This document shows, one piece after another, positions 46,480 to 54,362 of a DNA stretch of 64,000 bases; positions within the stretch are counted from its first letter, which is position 1, and every line of letters begins with the position of its first letter. The position numbers and the translations under genes were made by a program. The stretch is taken from contig NZ_CP068595.1 of the NCBI RefSeq assembly GCF_016772475.1, positions 1,674,001 to 1,738,000 on the forward strand, read 5' to 3'. The notes beneath the pieces were generated by a model. That model was given only the letters and a program-made list of their open reading frames with translations, did no database searches and was not told the DNA's origin. The stretch comes from Paenibacillus sonchi. Its GTDB lineage: Bacteria; Bacillota; Bacilli; Paenibacillales; Paenibacillaceae.

Positions 46480-47158
46480 GGCCCTTTCCTCCCTTCACCG
46501 TCTTTTTGTTGAAATCCAGTCTTCTTTCGATCCTGCTGAACAGATAGGAGGCTCCCCAGATCAGCGCTAAATAAATGACTGCAATCGCAAGCAGCATTTC
46601 ATAGGTTTTGAAATCATAGGCCATGCGGTCCACCGCCACAAAGGTCAGCTCGACGACACCAATCCCTGTCATATAAGCCGAGTTCTTGATCACGGAAACC
46701 GCTGTATTGGAGAAGGCCGGAAAGCTGATCCGGAACCCCAGAGGGACGATGATATGCCGCACCACCTGCCATCTGCTGAGCCCGAGGGACTCACCGGATT
46801 CAATCAAGGATTTCGATACGGCGTCTGTGCCTCCACGAAAGTTCTCGACCGCAAAGGCTCCGCCCCACAGAGAAAGGGTCACAATGCCCACAGTCACTGC
46901 ATCCAGCTTAATTCCTATTATGGGGAGGCCAAAATAAACAAAGAATACATGTACCAGAAGAGGGGTGTTCCGGATAATATCTACATAAACAGCTACAATC
47001 CGGGATACTACCGGCACCTTGAGTGTTCTGGCTGCAGCCCCGCTGAGGCCAATCAGGAGTGAGAACAGGATAGCCAGCACGCTGATAAACACCGTCATTT
47101 TAAGGCCTACCATAAGCACGGGCAGCGTTTGAATGATATAGCCGAAGTCAAAGCTCAA
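46430..47158 (-). CDS. Polar amino-acid ABC transporter permease (HisQ type)
   Basis: A 242-residue permease: RNTPLLVHVFFVYFGLP and EAA-like loop ESGESLGLSRWQVVRHIIVP. The C-terminal tail (KKTVKGGKGRGGF) overlaps the second permease gene. I favour TTG 47158 (GGGAGG 9 nt before) over GTG 47167, which abuts the ribosome site. It forms the heteromeric channel with the downstream permease. Confidence 0.9.
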   Translation of the reverse strand: MSFDFGYIIQTLPVLMVGLKMTVFISVLAILFSLLIGLSGAAARTLKVPVVSRIVAVYVDIIRNTPLLVHVFFVYFGLPIIGIKLDAVTVGIVTLSLWGGAFAVENFRGGTDAVSKSLIESGESLGLSRWQVVRHIIVPLGFRISFPAFSNTAVSVIKNSAYMTGIGVVELTFVAVDRMAYDFKTYEMLLAIAVIYLALIWGASYLFSRIERRLDFNKKTVKGGKGRGGFVEKLALSFRRGN

Positions 47159-47175
47159 CCTACTCACCCTCCCTT

Positions 47176-47916
47176 TTACATCACATTGCGCAGAAATTGC
47201 CGGGTCCGCTCTTCCTGGGGATTGCCGAATATTTGCTCAGGCGGACCCTGTTCCACGATTACACCCTGATCCATGAAGATAATCCGGTCACCCACATCGC
47301 GGCCAAAGCCCATCTCATGTGTAACGATGATCATTGTAGTTCCGGTATGCGCCAACGCCTTCATTACATCCAGCACATCCCGGACCCTCTCAGGGTCCAG
47401 TGCCGAAGTAACCTCGTCAAAGAGGATGACTTCCGGATTCATCACCAGGGAGCGGGCAATGGCTACGCGCTGCTGCTGTCCTCCCGATAATTGCGAAGGG
47501 TAGCTGTCCGCTTTATCAGACATGCCTACCTGCTTCAGCAGTTCCTCGGCGCGGGGCAGCACTTCCGCTTTGGTTTTATTCTGCACCTTTAATGGAGCGA
47601 GCAGCAAATTCTCCATGACGGTAAGATGAGGAAAGAGATTGTAGCTCTGAAAGACCATCCCGATCCGTTGGCGGACCTTTTGAAGGGAAGCAGGGGTATA
47701 CTCGATCGCAGCCTCATCGATAAAGATCTGCCCGTCGTTAATTCCTTCCAAGCCGTTGATGCAGCGGAGCAGCGTGCTTTTTCCTGATCCGCTGGGACCT
47801 ATAATAACTATGACCTCCTGGGAATATACTTCAAAATTGACCCCCCGGAGAATCTGAAGCTCCCCGAACCGTTTGTGCAGATTGCGGATCGTCAATTTGG
47901 GTTTGTTCGTCTCCAT
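47176..47916 (-). CDS. Polar amino-acid ABC transporter ATPase (GlnQ/HisP type)
   Basis: A 246-residue ATPase: Walker [11 protein letters not shown]-loop [16 protein letters not shown], signature [13 protein letters not shown], Walker [16 protein letters not shown]-loop IIVTHEM. In this family the Walker B stretch is usually DEPTSALD; here it reads DEVTSALD, with Val in place of Pro, a change also seen in close homologues. AGGAGG precedes the ATG. Confidence 0.93.
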   Translation of the reverse strand: METNKPKLTIRNLHKRFGELQILRGVNFEVYSQEVIVIIGPSGSGKSTLLRCINGLEGINDGQIFIDEAAIEYTPASLQKVRQRIGMVFQSYNLFPHLTVMENLLLAPLKVQNKTKAEVLPRAEELLKQVGMSDKADSYPSQLSGGQQQRVAIARSLVMNPEVILFDEVTSALDPERVRDVLDVMKALAHTGTTMIIVTHEMGFGRDVGDRIIFMDQGVIVEQGPPEQIFGNPQEERTRQFLRNVM

Positions 47917-47937
47917 CTTATAGCCTCCTAAATTCCC

Positions 47938-48855
47938 TTATGGACGCGGGATCATTTCCATTGGATCAAGATCGCCTGCTTTTGGCAAATACTCTTCAAT
48001 CAATACCTTGAAGTAATCCTCCTGTCTCATCTTTTCGAGGGAGCCATTAAGGAAATTCAGCATTTCCGGTTCATTCTTGCGTGCACCCATCGCCATGGGG
48101 GCAAAGGCCACCTGTTCACCCACGATTTTATATTCCGGTGAAGTCTTAATGAACTCAGACATCAGCACGGCGTCATGGAACATGGCATCGGCCCGTCCAT
48201 CCTTCAGCGCCCGGAAGGCATCCGCGTTGCTCTCAATCTTCATCTGCTCCGCAGTCGGCACATTTTCTTCAAGGTAGGTGGAGCCTGTGGACCCTTTGAT
48301 TACTATGACCTTCTTTCCGGCGAGATCAGGGATAGAGGTAATCCCGCTGTTCTGGGGAACAACTGTAACGGCGCCGCCGTCAAAGAATGTGGTCGTGAAA
48401 TCAAGCTGCTTTTTCCGCTCTTCAGTTACTCCCAGTGTAGCTGCAATAAAGTCTATTTTCTTGGAGGTAAGATACGGAATGCGGTTAGTGGCATTGACCG
48501 GGATAAACTCTACGGCATTAGGATCACCGAAGGCATATTCAGCCATTTTACGCACAACGCCAATTTCATAACCGGCATTATTCCCATTCTCATCAAGGTA
48601 TCCAAGCGGCGGATAGTCTACTTTAACACCCACAACCAGCTTTCCTCTTTCCTTTACAGCCTCAGGGAGAGCAAGGGAATCTGATGTGGCAGGAGCCGTG
48701 GAAGAAGCCGTAGGTTCAGAGGAAGCTCCCGGGGCTGCATTGGTCGCACTCCCCGTGTTGGACGCTGCATTATTGCCGCAGCCTGCCAGAGCAAGTATAC
48801 ATACCAGAACCATTAACAATGTGATTGCTGCCTTGTTGCCTACCGCTTTTTTCAT
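47938..48855 (-). CDS. Polar amino-acid ABC transporter substrate-binding lipoprotein
   Basis: A 305-residue lipoprotein: signal peptide and lipobox LALAGCG (Cys about 26), a Ser/Ala/Thr-rich linker, then a SBP_bac_3 domain (KLVVGVKVDYPPLGYLDENG, NAGYEIGVVRKMAEYA, PVNATNRIPYLTSKKIDFIA). The Arg that binds a substrate carboxylate in this family is probably that in TNRIPYL. In context its ligand may be a glycated amino acid such as fructosyl-aspartate, but this is inference. GAGGGATTTGAG precedes the ATG. Confidence 0.9.
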   Translation of the reverse strand: MKKAVGNKAAITLLMVLVCILALAGCGNNAASNTGSATNAAPGASSEPTASSTAPATSDSLALPEAVKERGKLVVGVKVDYPPLGYLDENGNNAGYEIGVVRKMAEYAFGDPNAVEFIPVNATNRIPYLTSKKIDFIAATLGVTEERKKQLDFTTTFFDGGAVTVVPQNSGITSIPDLAGKKVIVIKGSTGSTYLEENVPTAEQMKIESNADAFRALKDGRADAMFHDAVLMSEFIKTSPEYKIVGEQVAFAPMAMGARKNEPEMLNFLNGSLEKMRQEDYFKVLIEEYLPKAGDLDPMEMIPRP

Positions 48856-48996
48856 CTCAAATCCCTCACTTCACTAGAATTGTGTGTACTGCAATCAACG
48901 CATAAATGCCAGACGGTCCATCCCCGGACGCTGCATTGTCATGTAAGCGCATCCCAGCCATGGAATCAGAACGTATTCCAGCGGAAACTCCGGGAT

Positions 48997-49425
48997 TTAC
49001 TCGCCCATAACCTGAATGTAGACTTTTCTGCTCTTGGGGCCATCGAACTCCACAAAATATACATCTTGTGCATCCCCGGTAACCATGATTCCATCCTGGA
49101 CGACGAACAGGCAGCTATTGCCGGACAGCATAGATTTTAGATGGGAAGGGGAGTTGCTGCCGGTTGCCCCATAGCTGGGAAGAAAGTGGGCATGGGCATA
49201 GGGCGCATCCTTGGGAATCAGCCTTTCCAGGGTCTCCTCAATGTCTGTTTCCACACATTCAAGGCCTTCATTGACCATAATGCCGGTTGTCGTATGCGCT
49301 GTAATCACAGCGGCCAAGCCATTTTTGATACCCGAGCCAGCGACAAATTGCCTGATTTCCTCTGTAATTTTAATCATCTGGAATTCTGATCTGGTCTGAA
49401 GCACAATACATTTGGTATTCACCAT
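48997..49425 (-). CDS. YjbQ family (UPF0047) protein
   Basis: A 142-residue UPF0047/YjbQ protein: VITAHTTTGIMVNEGLECVE, PYAHAHFLPSYGATGSNSPSH, SMLSGNSCLFVVQDGIMVTG and VYFVEFDGPKSRKVYIQV. Conserved histidines could bind a metal; some members show thiamine-phosphate-synthase-like activity in vitro but the role is unknown. Its ATG overlaps the stop of the amidohydrolase gene (ATGGTGA), implying coupled translation. Placement in an Amadori cluster is notable; it may help handle a reactive by-product. Confidence 0.87.
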   Translation of the reverse strand: MVNTKCIVLQTRSEFQMIKITEEIRQFVAGSGIKNGLAAVITAHTTTGIMVNEGLECVETDIEETLERLIPKDAPYAHAHFLPSYGATGSNSPSHLKSMLSGNSCLFVVQDGIMVTGDAQDVYFVEFDGPKSRKVYIQVMGE

Positions 49426-50279
49426 CTCTGCTCACTCCCTCCGATAAATCGCATTGCGTTGCCGCTCAGAATATTCTCCAGTGTGGATGGGCGGAAGCTC
49501 AGGCCCTTCAGGGCAGGCAGCAGGCGTTTGGCCCTGAACCTTGGACTGTTGGTACCGAACATTACCTGATACTTCAGGTTTCGTTCAATCCATAGCGGAC
49601 CCATATTCCGTGTAAATACCTGCTCGTAGAAATCCTTTGCGTTATCCATGTGCAGCAGTGAAGTATCTGTATAGACATTGGGGTATTTCAGCAGCAGCAT
49701 TACCGTCTCATGAATCCACGGCCACCCGAAGTGTGCCAGACACATCCGCAGCCCGGGGTAAGCCATGGCAACCTCCTCAAAATGAAGCGGGTGGGAGTAC
49801 TTGGCTGGAGCATCAGGCTGCCAGGTCATTCCGGCATGGAACATAATGGGTTTATCGTACTCCAGACATTTCTCATAGATGGGCTTCAGCAGCTTGTCGT
49901 AAGGATAGAATCTCTGCTTCGATGGATGAAGCTTGAGTCCTTTCAGCCCCAGCTCTTTAAAAGCATAGTCGAGTACATCCGCAGCATCCTTGCGGTAGGG
50001 ATCAACACTCGCGAAGCCGATGAACCGGTCGGGCTCCAGACTCACAAGCTTGGCGATCTCTTCGTTAGTCACGATACAGCCGCCGCTTTGTGTGGTCAGA
50101 TCCTCGGGCAGCAGTACCGATTTATCAACATTCATATAGTCCATCTCAATCTTGACCGATTCAATGGAATAGGGAGACTGCTTGTAAATGCCGAACTGCT
50201 CCTTGCGGAACTTCAACTGCTCAGGGTCTTCACAAATATCTTTGTAAAAAATAGGATGGGTATGCACATCAATAATCAT
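49419..50279 (-). CDS. Amidohydrolase 2 family metal-dependent hydrolase
   Basis: A 286-residue TIM-barrel hydrolase of the amidohydrolase-2/ACMSD group: metal site MIIDVHTHP, then LKGLKLHPSKQRFYP, KPIMFHAGM, MCLAHFGWPWIHE and the Asp/Asn region MFGTNSPRF where the usual terminal metal Asp (often GTDxP) is replaced by Asn. Substrate unknown. It sits right after the FrlD-like kinase gene. The start at 50279 is chosen because the product then begins with the metal-binding HTH motif; upstream residues from 50333 look untranslated. Confidence 0.82.
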   Translation of the reverse strand: MIIDVHTHPIFYKDICEDPEQLKFRKEQFGIYKQSPYSIESVKIEMDYMNVDKSVLLPEDLTTQSGGCIVTNEEIAKLVSLEPDRFIGFASVDPYRKDAADVLDYAFKELGLKGLKLHPSKQRFYPYDKLLKPIYEKCLEYDKPIMFHAGMTWQPDAPAKYSHPLHFEEVAMAYPGLRMCLAHFGWPWIHETVMLLLKYPNVYTDTSLLHMDNAKDFYEQVFTRNMGPLWIERNLKYQVMFGTNSPRFRAKRLLPALKGLSFRPSTLENILSGNAMRFIGGSEQRW

Positions 50280-50310
50280 CCTAAGGCACCGCCTTTCAAT
50301 AGTTTTTTTC

Positions 50311-51089
50311 TCAATAAGGCTCGAATTTGGCAACCACGGCAGCAGCTGTTTCAGCTCCTATACGCAATGAATCCGGGATGGACCTGCCCTGGATAACCCC
50401 GTACATAAAGCCTGCACAGAAGGAATCCCCCGCCCCCACCGTGTTCACTACAGGAACCTTAAGGATGCCCTCCCGGAAAAAGGACTGCCCGTCATACGCA
50501 ATGCTCCCTTTCTCCCCAGAGTGACTACCACAACCCGGGGTCCCAGAGCCTGCGCCCATTTCATATATTCCAGAATCCGGGTATCGTCCTGATCGTAGGA
50601 GAAGAAGGCATAATCCACATCCGGCAGAATGGGTTCTGGAATAGAGTTGACTTTGGTAGTAAAGTCGAATACTACAAGGACGCCGCTGGCGCGGAACCGG
50701 GGGAGCCACTCAATAATATTTCCGGACAAATTGGTGTGAATCATCCCATGTTCAAGCACAAAGGCGATATCATCATCCGTAAGCGCAAAATTCTCCATAA
50801 CCCCCGCAAGCTTTTCCTTGTGCACTCTGTCATTTCCATTGAGGTCCATTTTGAAAATCGCAGTATCTCCTTCCTCCACATGAAGATGGGAGACATCCAC
50901 ATTCTCTCTGCGCAGGACCTCTATCATCAGTTCCCCATGCTTGTCCGTACCCACGGCACTTATCATGGAACTCTGAATCCCGAACCGGCTCATGTGAATT
51001 ATGAAGTCCACGCTGTTTCCGGTCGGATAATACCTCTGCAAATTGTCGTAAATGTCCATACAATTGAAGCCAACACCCGCAACCCGCAT
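50311..51089 (-). CDS. frlD: PfkB-family sugar kinase, FrlD-like (frameshifted)
   Basis: A ribokinase-fold kinase of about 259 residues, close to FrlD, which phosphorylates C6 of fructosyl-amino acids. Marks: VGFNCMDIYDNLQRYYPTGN, VDVSHLHVEEGDTAIFKMDL, NDRVHKEKLAGVMENFALTD and the catalytic NTVGAGDSFCAGF. The frame breaks at four C on the plus strand (50514-50517); one extra base yields VVVVTLGEKGSIAYDGQSFF, exactly the FrlD pattern. The start at 51089 follows GGAGGGGG. It is the first gene of the long operon and lies under the element at 51144-51175 and a cre-like site. Confidence 0.87.
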
Positions 51090-51143
51090 TTTCCCCCTCC
51101 TTCTTGAGATAGCATTCAGTGTTCAGGAAGATGAGCAACTTAT

Positions 51144-51175
51144 TATATGTTGTAATATTATATTATATACCATTA
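51144..51175. promoter_or_regulatory. Conserved 32-bp element before frlD (copy B)
   Basis: 28 of 32 bases match the element before frlB (41885-41916), far more than AT-richness would explain. A looser relative with the shared decamer TATAATATAT lies at 52153-52175 before the GntR gene. Likely FrlR-type operator. Confidence 0.6.
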
Positions 51176-51206
51176 TCAATAGTGTTAAGTCAATCTTATA
51201 TTTTTT

Positions 51207-51220
51207 GGATAGCGTTTTCA
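51207..51220 (-). promoter_or_regulatory. cre-like site upstream of frlD
   Basis: Minus-strand TGAAAACGCTATCC agrees with TGWAARCGYTWNCW at 13 of 14 positions. It lies 118 bp before frlD, consistent with CcpA-mediated repression. Confidence 0.55.
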
Positions 51221-51272
51221 TGAGTTATGTTTCATGACATAACACGGGAAATTGATAAAAATTTAAACAAAA

Positions 51273-51313
51273 AAACATGTATTATGTAATGTAAATTTAC
51301 ATAATACATGTTT
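51273..51313 (-). terminator. Terminator of the GntR (FrlR-like) gene
   Basis: AAACATGTATTATGTAA pairs with TTACATAATACATGTTT over 17 bp with a 7-nt loop; on the minus strand it is followed by a T-rich run. It separates the regulator from the frlD operon. Confidence 0.7.
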
Positions 51314-51356
51314 CTAAGAGTAATTTATTCCCTTTCCTCCCGCATCCGATGAACGA

Positions 51357-52097
51357 TTAGAAAGTTCCGCTTTTTTTGGTATCTATCGTAAAAATCACTT
51401 TGTTGGTCATGTATAAGGAATTCGATAAATGAATCAGCCGATCCGTCTTATCAAAGCTTGCTTTTTCAATGGCAAACAGCGGGGTTCCCCGGTCACACCG
51501 GAACAGGTCCGCATCGTACTCTGAAGCAGCTACGACCTCAAGTGTTTTTTGGGACCGGCACAATTCCACGTTGTATCGCTTCTTAAGAATACTGTAGGTA
51601 GATGCACTCTCTCCAATATGCTTCTCCAGATCCGGGAGCAGATTAAGGGGGTAATAGGAGGTCTCGATAATAAAAGGCTCATTATCAATGAAGAGCAGCC
51701 GGTGGACATTAAGTATGGGATCATGGGGTGCAATATTGAAGGTTTTGGCCAGCTTCTCGTCTGCCTGAATAACCTTGTTGAATAAAATCTGCGAGCTTGG
51801 TGTTTTCCCCGATGCTGTGGTAAGCTCAGAGAACCCTCCCACCGATATCAGCTCACGCATAACCTTTGCCTCTTTAACGTATGTTCCTTTTCCCTGCTGC
51901 CGATGCAGAATCCCTTCTTCTACCAGGTCCGTAATCGCTCTTCTGGCGGTAATCCGGCTTACACCGTACATCTCGCATAATTCCGCTTCCGGCGGCAGCT
52001 GCTGGCCTGCCTTATATACTCCACGTTCTACGTCTTCTTTCAATATCTGTTTAAGCTGAAAGTACAGCGGTTTTTGACTCAAATTATTCAACTTCAT
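51357..52097 (-). CDS. frlR: GntR/HutC family regulator, FrlR-like
   Basis: A 246-residue regulator with a winged HTH (QQLPPEAELCEMYGVSRITA, RRAITDLVEEGILHRQQGKG) and a UTRA effector domain (PHDPILNVHRLLFIDNEPFI, SYYPLNLLPDLEK). UTRA proteins sense small ligands such as phospho-sugars; FrlR in Bacillus subtilis responds to Amadori phosphate and represses frl. It is transcribed in the same direction as the frl cluster but is separated from it by a terminator. A related AT-rich element precedes its own start. Confidence 0.83.
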   Translation of the reverse strand: MKLNNLSQKPLYFQLKQILKEDVERGVYKAGQQLPPEAELCEMYGVSRITARRAITDLVEEGILHRQQGKGTYVKEAKVMRELISVGGFSELTTASGKTPSSQILFNKVIQADEKLAKTFNIAPHDPILNVHRLLFIDNEPFIIETSYYPLNLLPDLEKHIGESASTYSILKKRYNVELCRSQKTLEVVAASEYDADLFRCDRGTPLFAIEKASFDKTDRLIHLSNSLYMTNKVIFTIDTKKSGTF

Positions 52098-52152
52098 TCC
52101 TACACTCCCATTCAGGGGATTCCCCCTCCGTTATAATACATAGACCTCTCAA

Positions 52153-52175
52153 AGTATAATATATTATAGGTTGTA
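52153..52175. promoter_or_regulatory. AT-rich element before frlR (copy C, divergent)
   Basis: GTATAATATATTATAGG carries the decamer shared with copies A and B and lies 56 bp before the frlR start codon. Match is weaker; autoregulation is possible. Confidence 0.35.
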
Positions 52176-52201
52176 TTATGTCAAAAAAAGAGATACATCA
52201 T

Positions 52202-52230
52202 AAAAAAGCCCAGACATCTAATGTCAGGGC
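52202..52230 (-). terminator. Intrinsic terminator of the MFS drug-transporter gene
   Basis: Minus-strand GCCCTGACAT-TAG-ATGTCTGGGC followed by TTTTTT. The stem begins inside the last codons of the gene ending at 52224. Confidence 0.8.
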
Positions 52231-53453
52231 AGCGTTCTCTTGTATAAAACGGGTAGAGCCGCTCCTATAAGGATCATCCCCATAACAGCGGGTGCGGCAT
52301 GGCCAAGTGACACATAGATTTGGCCTCCAAGAATAGGCCCGAGCATTCTTGCCAAAGCCTGAATAGACTGGCTGCCTCCTTGAATCCTTCCTTGTTCACT
52401 GGAATCGGCAGACTTGGAGAGCATCCCGTTGAATGATGGCCCAAAGACCGAATCCCCAAAACCAAATATAAACATTCCAGCGATAAGAAGGGGGTAGAAG
52501 GAGAACAACGCGGACAGCGCAATAAGACTGTAGCCAATCATCTCCGAAACCATCCCAAGCATCGCTATCTGTTGATCACTAAGTTTTTTCAAAAGCTTTG
52601 GCATTATGAGCCCTTGTGAAAGGATGTCCTGGAAGCCCATGATTGAAAACATAAGCCCGATTAGTGCAGGCTTCCAGTTGAAAGTATCCATTGTAAATTG
52701 TGAAAAAACCGCCTGTAAAGATCCGCCCGGTATCCACAGTAAGAACGCAGAGACAAGCAGCCTTTGTAAGCTTTTTATGGAAAGTATGTTTGCAAGCTGT
52801 GTGAATGGATTCAGTCTTACCAAGGCAATCTCTTTCAGTCTATGATTCTTGTCAAGGCTCTCAGGCATAAAAAAGAATCCATAAACAACATTCAATAAAG
52901 TGATTATTGCTCCAAAATACATAGGTACAGCATAACCAAACCTGGCAAGTAATCCGCCTAGAGTCGGGCCAATGACCGTACCTGCACCTACAACCGCACT
53001 CACCCAGCCAAAGTACTTGGTTCTCTGTTCTGCAGGAATGATGTCTGCAAAATATGCGAAGATCGTGCTTATGCTCCCGCCTGTAACACCTTCTATTATA
53101 CGCCCGGCAAATAGTACCCACAGGGCTCCGCCTACGCCAAAAACGAAGTACCCGGCTGCAGAACCCAAAAGGCATATCAGGAGCAATGGACGACGGCCAT
53201 ATTTGTCGCTCAAAGCACCAAGCACAGGAGCCGCAAAAAACACGCAGACTGCATAAACAGAGGTCAGCAGCGTAACCACTATAGCTTGTTCTCCCGGATT
53301 GCTTATATAAGGCTGCACTAAGAATGGCACGACAGGTGTAATAATACTGAAGCCTATACCGCAAAGAAACACAGAGATAAGACCGAATATTAAAGCATGT
53401 TTATCTATGGTTTGATCCGTGCTCTGTTCCTTGTGTGATCTAAATTTGAACAT
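52224..53453 (-). CDS. MFS transporter, TetA/multidrug type
   Basis: A 409-residue 12-segment carrier of the TetA/DHA1 group: FLCGIGFSIITPVVPFLVQP, motif A GALSDKYGRRPLLLICLLGS, motif C GAGTVIGPTLGGLLARFG. It likely exports drugs. The start at 53453 follows GGGGGAGG; an in-frame GTG at 53471 would place this site inside the gene. It neighbours a MarR-type regulator gene on the same strand, a common efflux-regulator pair. Confidence 0.88.
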   Translation of the reverse strand: MFKFRSHKEQSTDQTIDKHALIFGLISVFLCGIGFSIITPVVPFLVQPYISNPGEQAIVVTLLTSVYAVCVFFAAPVLGALSDKYGRRPLLLICLLGSAAGYFVFGVGGALWVLFAGRIIEGVTGGSISTIFAYFADIIPAEQRTKYFGWVSAVVGAGTVIGPTLGGLLARFGYAVPMYFGAIITLLNVVYGFFFMPESLDKNHRLKEIALVRLNPFTQLANILSIKSLQRLLVSAFLLWIPGGSLQAVFSQFTMDTFNWKPALIGLMFSIMGFQDILSQGLIMPKLLKKLSDQQIAMLGMVSEMIGYSLIALSALFSFYPLLIAGMFIFGFGDSVFGPSFNGMLSKSADSSEQGRIQGGSQSIQALARMLGPILGGQIYVSLGHAAPAVMGMILIGAALPVLYKRTLP

Positions 53454-53631
53454 TTGAATCCTCCCCCACAAAAGCCATCATTTTATTTTCCTCGGAAACA
53501 AAATTATCGTATTACAACTTTGTTTCCTTGTCAACAAAATAACGGCAATAAAAATGCAGCCTGCGCTCAATCGACGCCGGCTGCCTGTGGTTTTAATATG
53601 TATTTTTTAATAGAGGATTAAGAGATGACTG

Positions 53632-53722
53632 AACTTTCAGCTCAGAGGCCTGGAAAAGGATGAGATCGTTACACGAAAGGTTTATAATGAGATCCCACCT
53701 AAAGTGGAGTATGAGTTAACGC
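53632..53722 (+). pseudogene. HxlR family regulator remnant
   Basis: Plus-strand frame reading QLRGLEKDEIVTRKVYNEIP then PKVEYELT matches the end of the HxlR winged helix. Nothing of the N-terminal part is present and the frame then runs into the MarR gene. It is a short relic. Confidence 0.6.
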
Positions 53723-53726
53723 AAAT

Positions 53727-54200
53727 TTATTCCGACTTAATACCGATACCCTGTTTCTTTATTTCTGCATCCAAATGCCTGCTATACTTTTCCATGAAGC
53801 TAAGCATACTGTCAAATTGCTCCTCGGTTACATGCTCAAATACGGCTTTATCCCGCTCTTGAAACTCTTTGTGCAGGTCCTCATGGATTTTGTTAATAAC
53901 TTCCCCTTGCCCAGTAAGCCTAAAATAGATTTCTTTTTTGTTATCCGGCTTCTGGTAGCTTTCGATCAAGCCTTTTTCTACGAGCTTCTTAGTGATTTTA
54001 CTGATGGCACCTCTAGTCATATACAAAGACTCGGCAAGTTTTGTCACGTTCGAGTCTACATTTCTTCCAATGGATTCGATGCAATGTATTTCAGAAGGCT
54101 TATACCCCTTAAGACTGACTTCCATCTTCGTCTTATTCAGCCAAGCCATCTTGTTAAATAAGTCCCTGAATTCCATTTTGACCTGTTCTTCTTTGTTCAT
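53727..54200 (-). CDS. MarR family transcriptional regulator
   Basis: A 157-residue winged-helix protein: VTKLAESLYMTRGAISKITK, KLVEKGLIESYQKPDNKKEI and a C-terminal dimer helix. GGGAGG precedes the ATG. It lies upstream of the MFS efflux gene in the same orientation, with the HxlR relic between, and probably represses it. The ligand is unknown. Confidence 0.9.
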   Translation of the reverse strand: MNKEEQVKMEFRDLFNKMAWLNKTKMEVSLKGYKPSEIHCIESIGRNVDSNVTKLAESLYMTRGAISKITKKLVEKGLIESYQKPDNKKEIYFRLTGQGEVINKIHEDLHKEFQERDKAVFEHVTEEQFDSMLSFMEKYSRHLDAEIKKQGIGIKSE

Positions 54201-54299
54201 GGCCTGTCCTCCCTGCCCGTTGGTGCATTAACAATAATATAATAACTGTTTGTAAAATGGAATGCACCGCTATATTACGGTTACTTCCCCCAAACGGGC

Positions 54300-54338
54300 A
54301 AAACGGCTATGCCGTCTTTCATCGACAGCTTAGCCGTT
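54300..54338. terminator. Palindrome after the isomerase operon
   Basis: AAACGGCTA and TAGCCGTTT bracket a 21-nt centre; on the minus strand TTTT follows. It may end the operon that stops at 54363 and is related to the window's AAACGG/CCGTTT palindrome family. Confidence 0.45.
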
Positions 54339-54362
54339 TGGAATAAATTTATAATTGCTCCG

